Of a stretch of 64,000 nucleotides of DNA, positions 61,587 through 64,000 are shown piece after piece. Position numbers and translations under genes: made by a program. The notes under the pieces are model-generated. The model saw nothing but the letters and a program-made list of their open reading frames with translations. It was not told the origin of the DNA and did not search any database. Every line of letters starts with the position of its first letter. Position 1 is the first letter of the stretch. The stretch lies in the NCBI RefSeq assembly GCF_030676415.1, contig NZ_JAUUTW010000003.1:62001-126000 (forward strand). Reading direction: 5' to 3'. This stretch comes from Peribacillus frigoritolerans (GTDB lineage Bacteria; Bacillota; Bacilli; Bacillales; DSM-1321).

Positions 61587-62147
61587 TTACTCCATAATTG
61601 TCAGGAGTTGATCAATCGCGTTCCTTGGACGTGGGGCAGGGATCATATCGGGATAGCCGACGTGAAGGCTGCCGACAATCTTCTCGCCGGGTTTCACGCC
61701 TAAAGCTTCACGAAACTCCATGCTGTGTATCATGCCGTATGTTTCCCATATCATCCCGATTCCTTGTTCCCAGGCAAGCAGGCTGAAATTCTGGATCAAG
61801 GCACTTGTAGCCGCATAATCTTCTTCACGTGTCATGGGATTCGGGTTCTCTTCCATGATCACTGCGACAAACATCGGTACACCTATAAGTTTATTATATC
61901 CTCGCTGTCCGGCTGCTTTTTTCTTTTCAGGGTCCTTCTCTTTGCCTGCCATGAATGCACGGGTTGCTTCTGCGAGTTTTAAACGGCTATCACCATGAAC
62001 CACGACGAAGCGCCATGGTTGGGTCATTTTATGGTTTGGTGCCCATGTTGCAGTTTCCAATAATGATTGGATGGTATCAATAGGAACAGGAATGTCCTTA
62101 AATCGTTTGATGCTACGCCGTTCTTTAATGATATCTTCTAGTTTCAT
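61587..62147 (-). CDS. Nitroreductase-family protein 2 (YfhC-like)
   Basis: A 186-residue FMN-dependent nitroreductase. The ATG at 62147 (MKLEDIIKERRSIKRF) follows GGAGCAGGATGA; the ATG two codons earlier is inside that site. ERRSIKRFKDIPVP and ETATWAPNHKMTQPWRFVVV are the FMN- and dimer-forming blocks, and WEQGIGMIWETYG is family-typical. It likely reduces nitro or quinone compounds. A structured RNA candidate lies between 62188 and 62320 in the same orientation just upstream. Confidence 0.88.
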   Translation of the reverse strand: MKLEDIIKERRSIKRFKDIPVPIDTIQSLLETATWAPNHKMTQPWRFVVVHGDSRLKLAEATRAFMAGKEKDPEKKKAAGQRGYNKLIGVPMFVAVIMEENPNPMTREEDYAATSALIQNFSLLAWEQGIGMIWETYGMIHSMEFREALGVKPGEKIVGSLHVGYPDMIPAPRPRNAIDQLLTIME

Positions 62148-62187
62148 GATCATCCTGCTCCTTAAATATATGTAAGTTTAATAGTTG

Positions 62188-62320
62188 AAAAAAAATAATC
62201 CCCGGCTGCCTAATATGCTTCCAACGTGAATAAATTACTTGAATAAAGAGGGGGCAATATTCTAGTGACTTGCATTCGCTAATGAGCATATAATTTTTAC
62301 TAGGCACAGAGAAGCCGGGG
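62188..62320 (-). ncRNA. Candidate structured small RNA upstream of the nitroreductase gene
   Basis: Three nested helices are contiguous on one side: CCCCGGCT/AGCCGGGG (62200-62207 with 62313-62320), GCCTA/TAGGC (62208-62212 with 62301-62305) and ATATGCT/AGCATAT (62213-62219 with 62285-62291), giving 20 base pairs with bulges of 7 and 9 bases on the other strand. On the minus strand a TACAAT (62330-62325) lies just before the first helix and a TTTTTTTT run just after the last, as expected for a short RNA with its own promoter and terminator. The ~65-base inner part contains a C-rich GCCCCCTCTTT. Not a family I recognise; strand and limits are inferred. Confidence 0.5.
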
Positions 62321-62352
62321 CGACATTGTATCTATGTACAATATCAAAAGGG

Positions 62353-62372
62353 TACGATAAGAGATTATCGTA
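62353..62372. promoter_or_regulatory. Palindrome in the -35 region of the candidate RNA
   Basis: TACGATAA, GAGA, TTATCGTA: perfect 8-base arms. It covers the position where a -35 element for the TACAAT box would lie, so it could be an operator. No regulator is recognised from the sequence. Confidence 0.45.
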
Positions 62373-62407
62373 ATTGCTTATCAAATTTCAGAGATCGATA
62401 ATGAAAT

Positions 62408-62422
62408 TGAAAATCATTATCA
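62408..62422. promoter_or_regulatory. Fur-box-like site
   Basis: TGAAAATCATTATCA matches the 7-1-7 Fur consensus TGATAATNATTATCA at all but one position. A second half-site (GATAATGAAATTG) directly precedes it. It lies ~80 bases upstream of the candidate RNA's -10 (minus strand) and ~170 bases upstream of the ABC exporter gene (plus strand). Confidence 0.65.
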
Positions 62423-62594
62423 ATTAGAATTTTCGCTTATTTCCTGTTATTTGTCAAGGGTATTTATTAAAAAAAAATCAAGATATTTACCAATCCTTTA
62501 AAACAGTTAAAATCTTTTAAAAAATCTGTATAAAAATGTATAATGAGAGGATGAAAAGATGCTATCTACATATGAAGAATCGAAGGTGTCATAG

Positions 62595-64000
62595 ATGAAA
62601 AAATTGTCCTCATTTCTTAAGCCATACTGGCTTTTGATCATTCTTGCTTTATCCTTAATGATTGTCGAGCTCGGTGTTGAGCTGTTACAACCTCTATTTA
62701 TAGCAAAAATAATTGATGATGGCATTTTGCAGAAAGATTTATCGGTGGTGATTAAATGGGGAAGTGTCATGGTTGGACTTTCCGTTTTTTCATTTCTTGG
62801 CGGAATCGTTAATTCCTTTACGGCATCACATGTAAGTCAAAGCTTTGGACATGATGTCAGGAAAAGCCTTTTTGGTAAAATACAGGCGTTTTCTTTTGCA
62901 AATTTGAATAATATCCCGACTTCCTCGTTGATAACAAGGATGACGAATGATGTGACCCAACTTCAAAATACGGTTTTTATGGGCCTGCGTATCATGGCAA
63001 GGGCGCCATTGATCGTAATCGGCGGGGCGATAATGGCTATTGCGGTCGATTTGAAACTATCACTTGTTTTGGTCATTTCAATTCCGGTTCTTGTTTTCTT
63101 CCTGGGATGGGTTATGAAACGAGCAGCTAAGCTGTTTAAGCTCGTACAGAAAAAACTCGATAATGTCAATGGCGTCATGAGGGAAAACCTGATAGGCATG
63201 CGCTTGATCAAGGCTTTTCTTCGTAAGGAGCATGAAATCGGCCGATTTGACGATGCGAATGAAGAGTTGAAAAGAAAGACTGTGACTTCCCTTCGTTTAA
63301 TTGAAACGACGATGCCAGTGTTGATGCTTGTCATGAATGTGGCGATTCTGATCATTCTCTGGCTTGGAAGTGAATTTATAACAACGGGAGATATACAGGT
63401 AGGGGAAGTTGTGGCGATTGTCAACTATGCCACGAGGATTGCGGCATCCCTTTCCGTTTTTTCATGGCTGATCATGGTCATTTCCCGTGCGAAGGCTTCA
63501 GCAGAACGTGTGACGGAAATATTTGAAACCCCGATAGATATTGATGAAGGTAAGGCGGAAAGCAAGAGTGGGGCCGTCAATGGGGGAGGCATTAAGTTTC
63601 TGGATGTATCTTTCCGCTATCCTGGAACCGATACCCCGATATTGAAAAATTTGAACTTCTCCATCGATCCGGGAGAATCGCTTGCCATTTTAGGAGCGAC
63701 AGGATCAGGGAAAACATCACTGTTTCAGCTGATTCCGAGATTATATGAAGTTGAAAGCGGCTCCATTCAAATTGATGACCAGGACCTGAAAGATATTCCC
63801 TTGAATTCGTTGCGGAAAAGGATCGGCTATGTACCGCAAGAGGCCCTGCTTTTTTCAGGTACCATTAAAAATAATGTCGCTTGGGGAAAAGAAGGTGCCT
63901 CGATGGAGGAAATCATGGCTGCGGCCATGCATGCTCAGGTCCATGAGACCGTAATGAAACTTCCGAAACAATATGAAACCCTGTTAGGACAAAAAGGAGT
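62595..64000 (+). CDS. ABC exporter, fused permease-ATPase (3' end cut by window)
   Basis: An open frame from ATG 62595 to the window edge, at least 468 residues. Six membrane segments occupy residues ~5-290 (KPYWLLIILALSLMIVELGV first), and the ATPase domain begins near residue 335 with the A-loop FRYPG and Walker A GATGSGKTS. The signature, Walker B and H-loop lie outside or at the edge. It resembles heterodimeric multidrug exporters of the YfiB/YfiC or BmrCD type, in which a partner gene normally follows. A TATAAT-like box is at 62539-62544. A Fur-like site further upstream raises iron control as a possibility. Confidence 0.9.
   Translation, partial: MKKLSSFLKPYWLLIILALSLMIVELGVELLQPLFIAKIIDDGILQKDLSVVIKWGSVMVGLSVFSFLGGIVNSFTASHVSQSFGHDVRKSLFGKIQAFSFANLNNIPTSSLITRMTNDVTQLQNTVFMGLRIMARAPLIVIGGAIMAIAVDLKLSLVLVISIPVLVFFLGWVMKRAAKLFKLVQKKLDNVNGVMRENLIGMRLIKAFLRKEHEIGRFDDANEELKRKTVTSLRLIETTMPVLMLVMNVAILIILWLGSEFITTGDIQVGEVVAIVNYATRIAASLSVFSWLIMVISRAKASAERVTEIFETPIDIDEGKAESKSGAVNGGGIKFLDVSFRYPGTDTPILKNLNFSIDPGESLAILGATGSGKTSLFQLIPRLYEVESGSIQIDDQDLKDIPLNSLRKRIGYVPQEALLFSGTIKNNVAWGKEGASMEEIMAAAMHAQVHETVMKLPKQYETLLGQKG

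Noticed and set aside
62188..62320. 6S RNA or a known riboswitch class for the structured element
   Set aside because: It is shorter than Bacillus 6S RNA and lacks the conserved blocks of FMN, TPP, ykkC, SAM, lysine and purine riboswitches that I could compare by memory.

Overview
The window looks like a chromosomal segment from a low-GC Gram-positive of the Bacillaceae, most like a Peribacillus/Bacillus simplex-type soil bacillus. This rests on strong AGGAGG-type ribosome binding sites, riboswitch classes typical of Bacillales (T-box, S-box, preQ1-I), BirA, Fur and HssR type operators, a qoxABCD quinol oxidase operon, and an LXG toxin cluster with its small helical partners. No plasmid or complete phage functions were seen. 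Assignments come from reading motifs and gene order; no database search was possible.

Region 1 (1-7.2 kb) is a contact-dependent toxin island: a peptidase end, two LXG partner genes, an LXG polymorphic toxin with an AT-rich exchanged C-terminus, immunity candidates, and a graveyard of toxin and immunity relics. The relics are a TNT-type toxin tail, an ADP-ribosylglycohydrolase with an in-frame stop, and a duplicated immunity-like gene. Region 2 (7.4-13 kb) carries a DUF445 membrane protein and a complete heme-stress module (hssR-hssS-hrtB-hrtA) with a candidate HssR box. Region 3 (13-17.5 kb) is a bioF-bioH-bioC operon under a BirA operator, then a YitT-family membrane protein.

Region 4 (17.7-26.1 kb) is a sugar uptake and oxidation cluster: binding protein, two permeases, LacI regulator, ThuA-like protein, two Gfo/Idh/MocA dehydrogenases and a TIM-barrel epimerase-like enzyme, with three related LacI-type operators and no ATPase of its own. 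Region 5 (26.2-29.8 kb) is a PadR/DUF1048/ABC-2 exporter cassette bracketed by two arrays of a 21-nt repeat. Region 6 (29.8-35 kb) holds mostly minus-strand housekeeping and transport genes, including brnQ behind an isoleucine-type T-box. Region 7 (35.4-42.2 kb) has a TPR-dynamin-like GTPase and a SAM-riboswitch-controlled ribose-type ABC importer.

Region 8 (42.4-47.3 kb) is a patch of redox regulators and enzymes (HxlR, PadR, flavodoxin-fold reductase, nitroreductase, FabH-like synthase) lying next to a partial duplication of the upstream permease gene and an IS3 relic. Region 9 (47.4-57 kb) contains a lipoprotein, an HtrA-type protease, an IS1182 relic, the qoxABCD operon and a YfmQ-like protein. 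Region 10 (57.3-64 kb) has a DMT transporter, queF with a preQ1 riboswitch, an aspartokinase, a nitroreductase, a candidate structured small RNA with a nearby Fur box, and an ABC exporter cut by the window edge. A ~150-bp GC-rich intergenic repeat occurs three times between 50 and 61.5 kb.
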